This document shows positions 10,316 through 21,303 of a DNA stretch of 64,000 nucleotides, piece after piece. Source of the DNA: Haematobia irritans. Lineage: Eukaryota; Arthropoda; Insecta; Diptera; Muscidae. The position numbers and the translations under genes are program-made. The stretch's first letter is position 1. Each line of letters starts with the position of its first letter. Under the pieces are notes generated by a model that saw only the letters and a program-made list of their open reading frames with translations, was not told the DNA's origin and did no database searches. The DNA is taken from positions 60,535,641-60,599,640 of the forward strand of contig NC_134398.1 in the NCBI RefSeq assembly GCF_050003625.1, given 5' to 3'.

Positions 10316-12287
10316 TGAGGTCAAATTTGGTTAAAATCGGTTAAAATTTAGATATAGCTCCCATATATATCATTCGCCCGATATCCACATATACGGCCCC
10401 AGAAGCCATGGCCAAAGTTGTACTCCAATTTGCATGAAGTTTTGTACAGGGAGTAGAACTAATATTCCTATTATTTATGCCAAATTGGGTTGACATCGGT
10501 TCAGATTTATATATATCTTTCACCCGATTTTGATTCATATGAAATCGTGCACAGAGAGTACAATTAGGGGTTGTTTCCGGGAACGAAATCCCGGGAATTT
10601 GCCATTTTTTCGCTCCCGCTTTCCCGGGAATGAAGTGTGGGAATTCCCGGGAAATTTTCTTTACAATATTTTATATATAATAGAGGGATTTATATGGCAC
10701 ATGACAGTTGAAATCTAGTTAAAGTGGATTTTGGAAGTGTAATGTGAATGACTACGGTAGCAAGCAGTAATAGTTGCCTTGTGGACATACACATACTAGT
10801 AGTCGTGGGTTCTAGCCCAGACTCTAACGGGCTCCCAATTGTTAAAAAGAAGATTGCGCTTCCCAATTTATGACTGTCATATTTCTTAAAACCGACATTC
10901 TGATAGACTGAGTAAACCTTTATAAACAAAAGGACATTTTAACTTATGTGAAACACGTTTGCAATTGCATAATTTCATAATTGTTACAAGGATGTTTTTA
11001 TGAAATATGTATGAAAATTCCAACCTTTATTAAGATAGTTTCTTTAACTTCAAATTTATACCTCATTCACATTAGGCGCAAAATCTATTAAAAGTGGATT
11101 TTAAATCCTTTATTTATAAGGCAAATGGCAGTTGATATCTAGTTAAATTGGATTTTGGATGTGTAATGTGAATGAGGTATTACATGATAGTGAAATCGAA
11201 ATAAGTTTCTTTCATTTCCAAACAGTTTTTTAATGTTACAAAAAATCCCACTATATTAATAGTGTTCTTCCGAAAACTATACCGAAAGAAACTGTTGTAA
11301 AATTTTTTTGTATTACAAAATATTTTGTATTTTAGTATGATTTGAGGCTCATGTAACAGATCAACATTATATATATTGTCAGTTGTCGAGACAGCGCCTT
11401 ATAACCGTAGCTTTAGGTGATTTCTAATTTATTCAACTGTCTAATTGTATGCCAAATCAAAGTTTGTTTCCCTTTGACCGGGATCTCGGGAAATTCGAAA
11501 AAAATTCCCGGGAATGAAAAAAGTCCGGGAAAAAGAAAACCCTAAGTACAATTAGCATTTTAGCAAAGTGTGCCAAAGTTGGCCAAAATCGGTTAAGATT
11601 GAGACAAAGCCCCCATATACTATATGTTTTTCCAAATACATACATTTTCAATTAAAAATCGCCACTGCTAACATTACATTACAAATTTTCCCATACTTCT
11701 AATAGGTATCTAACGATAATTGCACACATAATTGTTTTTCTGAAAAACCTACAGAATCTAGATTCCAACATCCAAATTTTATCCAAATTGGATAAAAACT
11801 TCGGTTTCTATAAGCCCAAGAAGTATTTAAAATCGGGAGATCGGTCTATATGGGGGCTGTAACAAAACATCAACCAATACTCACCATTTTCATCACACCT
11901 CTCTATGGTCCTAAAATATCTCTAGATTTTTAATTTCAGGCAAATTGGATAAAAACTTCGGTTTCTATAAGCCTAAGACCCCAAATCGGGGGATCGGTTA
12001 ATATGAGAGCTATATAAAAACCTGGACAGATATATCCCATCTTTGAACTTCGCCCGCGTGTAGACAAAAGACGAATCTGAGCCAAATTTCAGGACGATAG
12101 CGCTATTATTGAAGGCTGTAGAGTGATTACCACAGACAGATGGATATGCTTATATAGTCTTACAATTTCTTCCTGATCAAAAATATATATACTTTATATA
12201 GGCGAAAATGCTTCGATATGTTACAAACGGAATGGCAAACTTATTATACCCCAACCATCATTCTATGATGGTGGGTATAAAAAATAA
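10316..12287 (+). mobile_element. INE-type mosaic (B-like left, A-like right)
   Basis: The left part carries INE-B blocks (AATCGGTT..., ATATAGCTCCCATATATATC). The right end reads ACAAACGGAATGGCAAAC then CATTCTATGATGGTGGGTATAAAAA, which is the INE-A TATACCC end in reverse. Either two copies abut or this is a recombinant subfamily. It is split by the hAT at 10565-11544. Confidence 0.5.
10565..11544. mobile_element. hAT MITE, 980 bp, 8-bp duplication AGTACAAT
   Basis: The element begins TAGGGGTTGTTTCCGGGAA and ends ...TTCTTTTT-type sequence complementing TAGGGTTTTC. AGTACAAT flanks both sides (10557-10564 and 11545-11552), the 8-bp duplication expected of hAT. Several CCCGGGAA motifs lie close to each end. 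No transposase is encoded, so it is non-autonomous. Confidence 0.85.
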
Positions 12288-12440
12288 TTTTCTCTAAGAA
12301 GGAGCGGAGCGAATTTTTTTTCCCGGAGTGGAGCGATTTTTTTTCTCCGGACCGGGAGCGGAGCGAAAAAATGGTTCGCTCCGGATCCCTGTTAAAAAGG
12401 TTGTTTCCTTAAGTTTTGAAAGGATTGAATAGATCTTAGT

Positions 12441-13153
12441 CAACCGAAAGAATATTCGAATATCGTTACAAGTATAAAATTTGAAAAGAAATATTTCGTT
12501 CTTTTTACGAAGAAAAGTTCTTCCAAATTTTTCCTAGTTTGTAAGAAACAGCTTCGTACTTTTTATGAAATTGTTTCGTACTTTTTACGAAAATTTTGCA
12601 TACTTTTTATGAAACAATTCGTACTTTTTATTAAACAATTTCGTACCAAAGTGAATTTGGTTGTAGTAACAAGTTTGAAAAATGTCACCACTGCTTTACA
12701 TCTTAAGTTTTTGAATAATTTTTCGTTTGGTTGCTTCACTTTTATTCATAGCATGCTGTCACCCAAATGAGAAGTAGCATATATATGCGTTAAAAATTGA
12801 ATAAAGCAATAAAGGAAGGAATCGCGAACGGAAATTTTACAACTTCAATGAAAGTTCTTCGTTATTTCAAAGAATATGTTTCGTACTTTTTATGAAGAAA
12901 TTTTAACGCAGAGTGTTTCGTAAAGATTCACAAACTCGTAAAAACTTCTTCAAAAAAGTCATGAAATTTGAAGAAACCTTCATTAAAAATACGAATTTTT
13001 TACGATGAAAAGTTAATGTAGAATATTTCGTATATTCGTAAAATGTTCTTCGTAAAATTTACAAAAATGAATGAAAATTTCGTTGTTTATATGAAGAATT
13101 CACGAAGAATAGTTAATAAAGAATTCTTTTTAAAATAGTTAATTCTTTCGGTG
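12441..13153. repeat. TTCGTACTTTTTACGAA motif-array element
   Basis: About ten copies or variants of TTCGTACTTTTTACGAA and its parts lie between CAACCGAAAGAATATTCG at the left and ...ATTCTTTCGGTG at the right. The right side is followed by TA (13154-13155). The (C)ACCGAAAGAAT ends are inverted. It probably belongs to the CAC...GTG TA group; the left flank is not a clear TA. Confidence 0.5.
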
Positions 13154-13159
13154 TACAAG

Positions 13160-14257
13160 CCTTATTCGTATTAAAGGTCGTCTGATTTATCATTTCATAA
13201 GAAATTTTACTAAATTTGAGCAAAACTGAATTTACGCAGTTAATGGATAAATTGACCGCACACTTATGAGCAATTTCCAGTTCAGGTCAAAGCTTATAGA
13301 AGTGGTCGGTCACTCTAACATGTGTTTGTCATTAAGTGGGTAAATTTGCACTTAAGGACATGACTTGATTCATTTCAAAGTACCCGCCCTGGGACAGTTT
13401 TGAACAAGATCTTGAGAACCTGTAAAAATTATATGAAAATTAAAAATAAACTGTCCTGTGATAGATTCGTAAGTAGCTATTTGCATCAATCTCTTCACAT
13501 ACATTCATCATCAGATTTATACAATCGATGCTAACCTATCGCCAATTATTGAAATGATCTTCTTTAACTTGAGAAGTATTGGCCATGTTCGTTTGGTTTG
13601 GCCATGTTAAGGTAATATTTTGTTCAATTCATAACCAGAAGGATTTTTTGCGCATTGATTTATTACACATGTCAGCCAATTTTTATATACTTACCTGCGG
13701 TAGCAGGCTTGTTGCTGAGCTGTTGTCCAATGATAGTATAATTCATTTTGGAGTTTCCGCCCTACTGAAAGTATTTGGTATGTGTTTGTTTACAATTGCG
13801 CCCAAAAAAGGGATTAGGAACTTCAAATTGGTCTAATAAAAGAGTTCAAGTGGATGGATAATCTTTCGTGGTATAAGAATCTTTGAAAAACAGGTAAATG
13901 CTATGCAGTAGTACTTGATTCAGAAACCATAAGAATGTTCATGTTTAGTTTTGTTTGTTGATCATTAAAACTATAAAGAATATAAACTATGTGAAAATAA
14001 AAATGCAACTGGTATGAGCGTTAGGAAACTCCAAAATTGGGTATTTGTTCTAGGAATACCCTTTATTCTGAATTGCAATAATATTTTAAACAGGTGACCA
14101 CAGTAGGTAAACGATAACATTACATATTGTTAATGAGAAGGAATATCACAAAAGTGGTTTCAAATAAAAATTTAATTTGAAATCGAGTGGAAAATTGGAT
14201 TTAATTTAATATATCTGGTATTGGTGGTACATGGTATAATAAGTTTGTGCATTTGTA
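13160..14257. other. Unassigned AT-rich DNA
   Basis: No repeat family seen elsewhere in the window is obvious here, except a short INE-like piece at 14224-14256 (TGGTATAATAAGTTTGTGC). The longest frame, 13579-13836 plus, has no recognisable domain, promoter or codon signature, and I do not call it a gene. Confidence 0.4.
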
Positions 14258-14913
14258 AACTCAAAAAAAAAAAAAAAGATTTTGACTTTCCTTTAAGGAT
14301 TTTGGTATTGATTCCGAGCCAAAGATGCTGTCCCTTTAAAATAAGGACAGTTTTTGCGGCCTATCTGGCTTTAAATCTAGGATATATGAAATTAAAATCA
14401 CGATACATATCTCATTTATCGAATCTTCATTCTATTTTTCCGGTATATTAATAAAGCTATGCACGTACAAACAAATACCAGTTTAAAAATCCAAATTATG
14501 ACGGACACTTCGATGTAAAAAATATTTTCTTAAAGCCAAAAAAACTTTAAACCAAGGACGCTAAATCCTCAAAATAAGTCTTAGCCTATATTTGAAGCGT
14601 TTTTATCTTAAATCTAAAGATTCAATATTTCAGTTAATTTAAGGACGAGTTCTTTAAATCAAAAATGTGTTTCCTTTTCCTTTAAGGAAAATTTGCCTTA
14701 GTTTAAAGACATGCAACTTTAACAAAGCGACACCAAATTTCAAAATGTGTGTCCTAAATTTGATGAAAAAATTTTTTGAAGCAAAGATTATAAACTTTCT
14801 TTTAATTAAAATTTCATTGTTTTAAAGAAATTTGTCCTTAATAGTGTGTAAATTGCGCATCCTAAAATTGAGGTTGCGTAATCTTTAATATCACGTAAAT
14901 ATTTTTTTCAGTG
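14258..14913 (-). mobile_element. Old CACTG-family element
   Basis: Ends ...ATTTTTTTCAGTG before TA (14914-14915). The left end is A-rich and eroded after TA (14256-14257). The interior shares TTGGTATTGATTCCGAGCC and related text with the family, but is more diverged than the copies at 27001 or 52051. Confidence 0.55.
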
Positions 14914-14914
14914 T

Positions 14915-15360
14915 ATGTAATGTCAAAAAGGACAGGTCTTAAATCCATCGTTTAGTAGTTTAGTTAGTGAACCCAACAGTAAGGAAAATTTTGGTTAATT
15001 TTAGAAAATTTAAGCTAAACTGTATTACAAACGCAGATATCACGCCAATTTGAAAAAAATAAGTAAATATTTTTCGACAAATTCACAAAATTTATTAGAG
15101 ATAATTATTTTTTTCAACTTGTTAAAGAAAATTTCTTAGTTTCATGGAAAAATGGAGTTCAGAATTGCAAAAATATCTTCAGTGCTATACGAAGTTGAAG
15201 ATGACCTCATTATTGGTAAAATTTATAAATTTTAAGACATTCCGAACTATTTTGTGGGAGACACGAATGTAAAAAATCTTTATACTTAATTTTTCCTTAG
15301 TTTTAGTTTAATTATCTAAAGTACGCGAGAAATTGTTAAAGATAAATTGGCTTTGGTGCA
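14915..15360 (-). repeat. Diverged repeat shared with 38407-38800
   Basis: AACTGTATTACAAACGCAG and TAAGTAAATATTTTTCGACA here are the reverse complement of matching text at 38640-38700, with further copies near 58100-58680. Ends and class are unclear; neighbouring CAGTG motifs suggest another short TA element. Confidence 0.4.
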
Positions 15361-17200
15361 ATATAGGGTTCATTTTGTTTTGAGTGTAGAATTAAACTCC
15401 GAGTCGATTTAGCGATGTCTGCTCGTCTGTCTGTCCATGTTTTTTGTGTGTAAAGTACAGCTCGAAGTTTAAGTCCGATCATCAACAAATTTGGTAGTAA
15501 GACTTCGGCTCAAAAACAAACGCTATTTATTAAAAAAAAATGGATTCATATTTATATATAGGTGCGTGTCTATCAACCGATCTGCTTAAAATTTTCTAAA
15601 TACGAAGGTTTTGTGAAATTTTACAGTGTATATATAAACCTAATTTGGCACAAATTTAGGTTTACATATATACAGAGTCTGTCTGTATTACATACATAGC
15701 TATCGACCGATAAATTATAAATATACTTTAGCAAAGTTGCATAATAATTGTTTCAGATTTAAATGTTTCCCATATTTATACCCTTCACCACTACTGTGCG
15801 TCTGTCTGTCTGTCCGTCCGTCTGTCTGCACTGAAAAAAATATTGTCGTGAGGTCAAAGATTTCATGTCTTTAAAATACGAATACAAATTTTGCTTCGCA
15901 TAGAAGACGCATTTCTCTAAAATAAAGTTATTTTCCTCGTCCAAAAGTCGATAAACTTTTCAATGAAGTCGTATTGTCCTTATAATTAAATGATTTGACT
16001 TAAAAATGGGTATCCTAACATGAAAGAAAAAATTTATAGGCTAAGGTCAACTTGACTTTAATAATTCAGAAAAATTCTTTAAATTTAATGAAATTGTCTT
16101 TAAATTTGTTGTCTTTTTGCATCTTGACTACAAAGCAAAAAGTCGTTCAAATATAGGACATGTTTTTCAAAACTTTATTTCAAAGAAGTTTTTTACTTCA
16201 AACATAGCATAATTTCTACTGGAAGTCGAGTCCTAATTTGGGAAATAAAGTTGCCGTTAACTCGTTTTTAAAGGACTTTGACAGCATATGAAGAAAAAAA
16301 GCTGAGAAAGCGAAAAATTAAAATTTGCTTCCTAGAAGCAAGTACACAAAACCTAAATTTAAAAGAGAATTGTGTCTTAAAAGTATCCTTACTTGTATTC
16401 TCCGCTTCTTTGGCTCGGAATCAATACCAAATTTTTTAAAGTAAAGGCAAAATTTTTGGAAACGAGTATGCTTTTTTTTCAGTGTGTATATGTAGTTTTG
16501 TGTGCAAAGTACAGCTCGCAGTTTAAGTCCGATCGTCCTGAAATTTGGCACAGAGTTTTACATTGGCTCAAAGACAATCGCTATTGATTTTGAAAAAAAT
16601 CGGTTCAGATTTAGATATAGCTGTCATATATATTTATCACCGATCTGATCATAATTCACGTATTTATCAACGTATTTTCTCAAAATTTCGGGCAGTCAAA
16701 TATTTTGGGGCTTTTGTAAGATATGCAAAATATCAGCCAAATAGGTTCAGATTTAGATATAGCTCCCATATATATCTTTCGTCCGATTTGAACTTATATG
16801 TCCTCAAAAGCCAGAGTTTTGCCCTGATTTGCTTCAAATTTTGCACAAGGAGTACGTTTAATAGTATCATTAAGTATACCAAATTTCGGTTCAGATTTAG
16901 ATATAGCTCCCATATATATTTATACCCTCCACCGCTAATGTGGTACAGGGTATAATAAGTTTGTGCATTTGTATGTAACGCCTAGTGCATTAGCCGACTT
17001 AAATTTTGAGTCTATAGATTTTGTAGAAGTCTATCAAATTCTGTCCAGATCGAGTGATATTTAAATGTATGTATTTGGGATAAACTTTTATATATAGCCC
17101 CCAACACGGATGTGATATCGTATCAAAAATTTAGATCTACAAAGTGGTGCATGGTATAATATAGTCGGCCCCGCCCGACTTTAGACTTTTCTGACTTGTT
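15361..17200 (+). mobile_element. INE-B Helitron-like element with nested CACTG element
   Basis: Contains a GTCT/GTCC microsatellite at 15796-15828 (interrupted by the CACTG element), repeated AATCGGTTCAGATTTAG / CTCCCATATATAT blocks, and a 3' end with hairpin AGTCGG...CCGACT followed by ...CTTGTTTT at about 17198. A TATACCC-like sequence occurs at 15777. This architecture matches Drosophila INE-1/DINE-1 Helentrons, which are non-autonomous. Confidence 0.65.
15829..16484 (+). mobile_element. CACTG-family TA-group element, 656 bp
   Basis: Begins CACTGAAAAAAATATTGTCG and ends CTTTTTTTTCAGTG. It sits inside the GTCT microsatellite of the INE-B copy; the flanks are TG rather than TA, so the dinucleotide duplication is TG or has mutated. 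It contains only short frames. Confidence 0.8.
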
Positions 17201-17499
17201 TTTTTTTTACTAACATTATGATATGAGAGAAAATGTAATATTTTAGACTCATTTCCACCGGAATATTACTCCAATTGGCTTGCTATTTTACACAGAGATT
17301 AAACATAACATTCTATTTATGTGTGTCAAGTTTGTCCTAATTAGGTTCAGATTTAGATAAAGTCCAAATTTATATATTCATCCGATTTAGGCAAAAATGA
17401 CCAGAATATCTATATTTTACAGACAACGTTTGCAATGATTTCTCCAGACTTTAAAAGGAGGTCCCTTGTCATTGAGCTGAACATAGAATCCAGCAACAC

Positions 17500-17597
17500 T
17501 CAGTGATGAGAGAGAAGTTCACCACTGTGGTATCAGAATGGACTGAATAGTCTAAGTGAGCCTGAAATATCGGGCTGTCACTATACCTGACCTAACC
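17500..17597 (+). repeat. LINE 3'-end fragment with CCTAACC tail
   Basis: GGTATCAGAATGGACTGAAT and the following ~60 bp match the 3' end of the RNase H LINE (reverse complement of 1690-1765), ending in CTGACCTAACC. About 30 bp upstream (GAGAGAAGTTCACC) is shared with 23790-23877 but not with the 1690 copy, so a LINE subfamily or a SINE that borrowed the LINE tail is possible. Confidence 0.65.
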
Positions 17598-17599
17598 TA

Positions 17600-18265
17600 C
17601 ACTACAAACAAGTTTACTTGGATGCAAAGACCTTCCCCTAAGGAGTTTGCTATTGATTTCGAGCCAAAGATGCGATTTTTTTTAAATAAAGAGACTTTTA
17701 GGGACCTATGTAGCTTTAAATCTAGGATTAATAAAATTAAAATTAGGATACAGATCTCATTTGTGGAATTATCTTTTTGCGATATATCCCAGTTTAAAAA
17801 TCCAACTTATAACAGATACTTCAAAGTAAAAATGTTTTCTTAATTCTAAAAAAACAAAGATACAAAATCCTTAAAATAAGTCTTAGCCTATATTTAAAGC
17901 GATTTTATATTAAACCTAAAGATTCAATATTTCATTTAATTTAAGGACGATTTCTTTAAATCAAAAATGTTTTCTTTAATTTAAAAAAAAATTGCATACG
18001 ACTTTAATGGTGGGATGCAAATTTACAAAATTTGTGTTCTAAATTGAATATTTTTTTGAAGCCAAGATAATAATCTTTCATTTAATTAAAATTGCATAAT
18101 TTTAAAGAAATTTTTTCTTTACTGTAAGGAAAATTTGTATACGATTTTAATGGTGGGATGGAAATTTTCAAAATTTGTGTCCTACATTTCATATTTTTTT
18201 TTAAGTCAAGATTATAAACTTTCTTTTAATTAAAATACATTATTTTAAATAAATTTGTCCTTAAT
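17600..18265 (-). mobile_element. Old CACTG-family variant
   Basis: Starts CACTACAAACAAG directly after TA of the LINE tail. Shares TTTGCTATTGATTTCGAGCC and the TTAAAATAAGTCTTAGCC stretch with 14258-14913. An internal ~120-bp segment (AATTGCATACGACTTTAATGG and following) is duplicated at about 17990 and 18125. The right end is not recognisable. Confidence 0.5.
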
Positions 18266-18473
18266 ATTTTATACATTTGTGTCGAAAACAATTTAAAAAA
18301 CAAAACTAACTCGAAGAAATTTTGCTTTTCTGGATATTTGGACCTTCCCTCACACCTGTCTTTTAGTTCTTAGCACATTTTCTGTAATACAAACCATGTA
18401 GAAGCAAGGCCGTAGCCAGGATAACAGGATAACATGGTGGGGAATGATCCAAAGCAACAATTGAATAAGTTTT

Positions 18474-19560
18474 TATACCCTGCGCCACACTGTGGAACAG
18501 GGTATTATAAGTTAGTGCATATGTTTGTAACACCCAGAAGGAGACGAGATAGACACATGGTGTCTTTGGCAATAATGCTCAGGGTGGGTCCCTGAGTTGA
18601 TATAACCATGTCCGTCTGTCCGTCCCTCCCTCCGTCCGTCTGTCTGTGAACACATTTTTGTGATCAAAGTCTAGGTCGCAATTTTAGTCCAATCGCCTTC
18701 AAATTTGGCACATTTTCCTAATTTGGGTCAGAATAGAACCCTATTGTTTTTGGAAGAAATCGGTTCAGATTTAGATATAGCTCCCATATATATCTTTCGC
18801 CCGATATGGACCCAGCAGCCAGAGTTTTATACCGATTTGCTTGAAATTTTGTACAAACATAACACTTAGTCGTATAGTCAAGTCTGCAAAATTTGATTGA
18901 AATCGGTTCAGATATAGCTCCCATATATATCTTTCGCCCGATATGGACTTATATGGCCCCAGAAGCCAGAGTTTTGGCCCAATTTGGTTGAAATTTTGCG
19001 CTAGGAGTACAATTAGTAATATAGTCATGTGTGCAAAATTTGATTGAAATCGGTTCAGATTTAGATATAGCTCCCATATATATGTTTTTCTGATTTCGAC
19101 AAAAATGGTAAAAATACCAACATTTTCCTTGTTAAGTCGCCACTGCTTAGTCGAAAAGTTGTAAAAATTACTCCAATTTTCCTAAACTTCTAATACATAT
19201 ATGTCGAGCGATAAATCATAAATAAACTTTTGCGAAGTTTCCTTAAAATTGCTTCAGATTTAAATGTTTCCCATATTTATACCCTGCGCCACACTGTGGA
19301 ACAGGGTATTATTTTTTACTAAAATTGTGTTCCACCCTAGTGCATTAGCCGACTTAAATTTTGAGTCTATAGATTTTGTAAAAATGTATCAAATTCTGTC
19401 CAAATCGAGTGATATTTAAATGTATGTATTTGGGACAAACCTTTATATATAGCACCCAACACATTTGACGGATGTGATATGGTATCGAAAATTTAGATCT
19501 ACAAAGTGGTGCAGGGTATAATATAGTCGGCCCGCTCGACTTTAGACTTTCCTTACTTGT
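18474..19560 (+). mobile_element. INE-B Helitron-like element, about 1.09 kb
   Basis: The TATACCC hairpin end (TATACCCTGCGCCACACTG ... CAGGGTATTATAA) is at 18476-18510, followed by a GTCC/GTCT microsatellite (18608-18648), three ~130-bp repeats with AATCGGTTCAG and CTCCCATATATAT, and the 3' hairpin AGTCGG...CTCGACT with CCTTACTTGTTTT at 19551-19563. It is very similar to 25466-26704. Non-coding. Confidence 0.75.
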
Positions 19561-19561
19561 T

Positions 19562-20612
19562 TTATAATATTAAATTGAGTCGACGGGCTTTTTGGGCAGC
19601 AAATAAATCAATGACTTCTTCAGTCGGCACATTTATTCGGCGATGAACCGACATTAATGCCAATCCATTGAGTCTACTCTCGCTAGTCGAATTTCTAAGA
19701 TACGTCTTTAAACTCTTCATTGTTGAAAATGAACGTTCGGATTAGCACGTAGTAACTGCAGGGAAGGAAAATGCAGTACTATAGTACTTTTTTCAATACT
19801 TTTTCACCCCGGTCAGTACCGTAGTACCCCCGCGAAGGATTTAGTACCTTTTGTGTAGACATTTTTGAGTCGATATCAGATTTATGGTACAATAGCTTTG
19901 ACAAAATATTTTAATATTTTGAGAAAGTCTTTATCAACCTTATTTGCTAATAGTCTTTTAAAAATATGGCAAAACAGACATGTTCATGTGGGAAGAAAAT
20001 CTCGATTTTGTAAAAGACATAGTCAAAAACAGGATTTTATTGAACTTCAAGAATGTTTTAGTCGAAAAAAGAATGCGATTCTATATTATCGATTTTTTAT
20101 TTCGGTAGAAAATGTTGTCAACATTTTATTTCTATATAGAATTTTTGCAAAATTTTATTTTTATACAAAATTTTGTCAAAATTTTATTTCAATTGAAAAT
20201 TTTGTAAAAATTTTATTTCTATAGGAAATTTTTCCAAAATTTTATTTCTATAGAAAAAATTTTCAAATTTTTTTTCTGTAGAATTTTTTTGCAAAATTTT
20301 ATTTCTATAGAAAATGTTTGCAAAATTTTATTTATATAGAAAATTTTGTCAAAATTTTATTTTATTTAAAATTCAGTCTCTTGACAATAATCTTCCAGTG
20401 AAATTTTTGTTGAAATTTAGTAAAAAGTACCTTTCCGCTCAAAAAATACCTTTTTTGTACTTTCTTAAAAATTGTATTTTCCATCCCTGAGTAACTGCAA
20501 AAGTGACCAAAATTTTTAAAAGAATATGCACGTTTGGAAATATCTCTTTATTGCACTCTCCAAGTGCTTCCATCGCTGAATTAAGCAGGTTCTTTTCGCA
20601 GGTTTTGCGCCA
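19562..20612 (-). pseudogene. hAT transposase C-terminal (dimerisation) domain, dead
   Basis: Reading the minus strand from 20612, and skipping the hAT MITE at 19759-20489 with one copy of its AGTAACTG duplication, gives about 104 codons of a hAT transposase tail. Recognisable parts are WRKTCEKNLLNS, FPNVHILLKILVTFAVTTC, then SERSFSTMKSLKTYLRNS, ESRLNGLALMSVHRRIN and EEVIDLFAAQKARR, ending at a natural TAA (19562-19564). The ERSFS...LKTYLR and LNGLALMSVHR blocks are the conserved hAT C-terminal dimerisation signature. A TAA between VTTC and SERSFS is an inactivating nonsense change. Upstream of 20612 the domain cannot be followed. It belongs to the 18405-20998 transposon, whose strand it shares. 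Confidence 0.85.
19759..20489. mobile_element. hAT MITE, 731 bp, inside a hAT transposase
   Basis: Ends CAGGGAAGGAAAATGCAGTA and the complement CAGGGATGGAAAATACAATT, flanked by AGTAACTG at 19751-19758 and 20490-20497 (exact 8-bp duplication). Subterminal GTACTATAGTAC and AGTACCTTTTTT motifs occur near both ends. The centre (20100-20370) is an array of the AATTTTATTTCTATAGAAA type, the same ~29-bp unit found in INE-A elements. Confidence 0.9.
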
Positions 20613-21045
20613 TTTAATTTACAAATGTGTGTTTGGCTGTTTCGTTGTTGTTGCTATGGCCAAACAAAGCGAGTCATGTTCACAAAAAGAACAACAAACA
20701 CACATAAAAAGCAGAAAGACATTTTCCAAAAATGAAATTTGTGGTGCGAGAACAAAAACAATTTGTTTTTTTCGACGGACTTTTCAACGTTTGACGGACT
20801 TTTCAACTAGTATTCTATGAATTGTGCAAGTTTTATAGGTAAGAGTTTTTCAAATTAAAACCTCCAGCTTTTCTTCAACATCTTCGATAAGATTTTTCTA
20901 TGCAGCTAAAAATATTTATATATATTTATATAAAAACATTCATTCATTTCGGGGGAGGGGGGTTGATCCTCCTCATCCCCCCCCTGAATACGGCCTTGTG
21001 TAGAAGAAATTATTCGATTTTATAAATTTTTAAAATTTTACCTTT

Positions 21046-21115
21046 CGCCTGGTCGGAGGATCGAACTATGGACCATACAGTTTATAAGCTAACGCACTAT
21101 CTACTATTATTGTCA
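21046..21115 (-). other. Degenerate tRNA-like sequence
   Basis: The minus strand aligns with the tRNA-like block at 40701-40768 (GTCCATAGTTCGATCCTCC over the B-box region), but the A box is eroded. It is part of the interrupted 18310-22800 element. Confidence 0.4.
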
Positions 21116-21303
21116 TCAACAGACAATTACCCATCAACGCATAAGCAACGCAAAGAGTCATATTTTTATAGCATAGTTTTGGGCATCCACAAGGTGATGT
21201 AATGAAACATTATTTCACAGAAACATACATTTTTGTGTTAGCCTGATATCAATGCAGGATGCTTTTTCGTCCAATTACCTTACATTTCATTACAATTCTA
21301 ATA

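Larger units (their letters stand above)
10269..12391. mobile_element. hAT-like element with GGAGCGGAGC ends
   Basis: The left end CAGGGATTCGGAGCGGAGC (10269) and the reverse complement of the right end, CAGGGATCCGGAGCGAACC, match at 16 of 19 positions. CAGGG is a common hAT start. I do not see a convincing 8-bp target duplication, so the pairing rests on the ends only. Inside are an INE mosaic and a second hAT element. No transposase is visible. Confidence 0.5.
18405..20998 (-). mobile_element. hAT transposon, 2594 bp, duplication TGTAGAAG
   Basis: Ends CAAGGCCGTAGCC and the complement CAAGGCCGTATTC form the terminal repeats, and TGTAGAAG lies exactly on both sides (18397-18404 and 20999-21006). 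The right end has a G/C run (GGGGGAGGGGGG...). Inside are an INE-B copy (18474-19560), a decayed hAT transposase C-terminus on the minus strand, and a second hAT MITE (19759-20489). Confidence 0.9.

Noticed and set aside
13579..13836. 85-codon gene
   Set aside because: No domain, no regulatory signals; length is within chance expectation over 64 kb.
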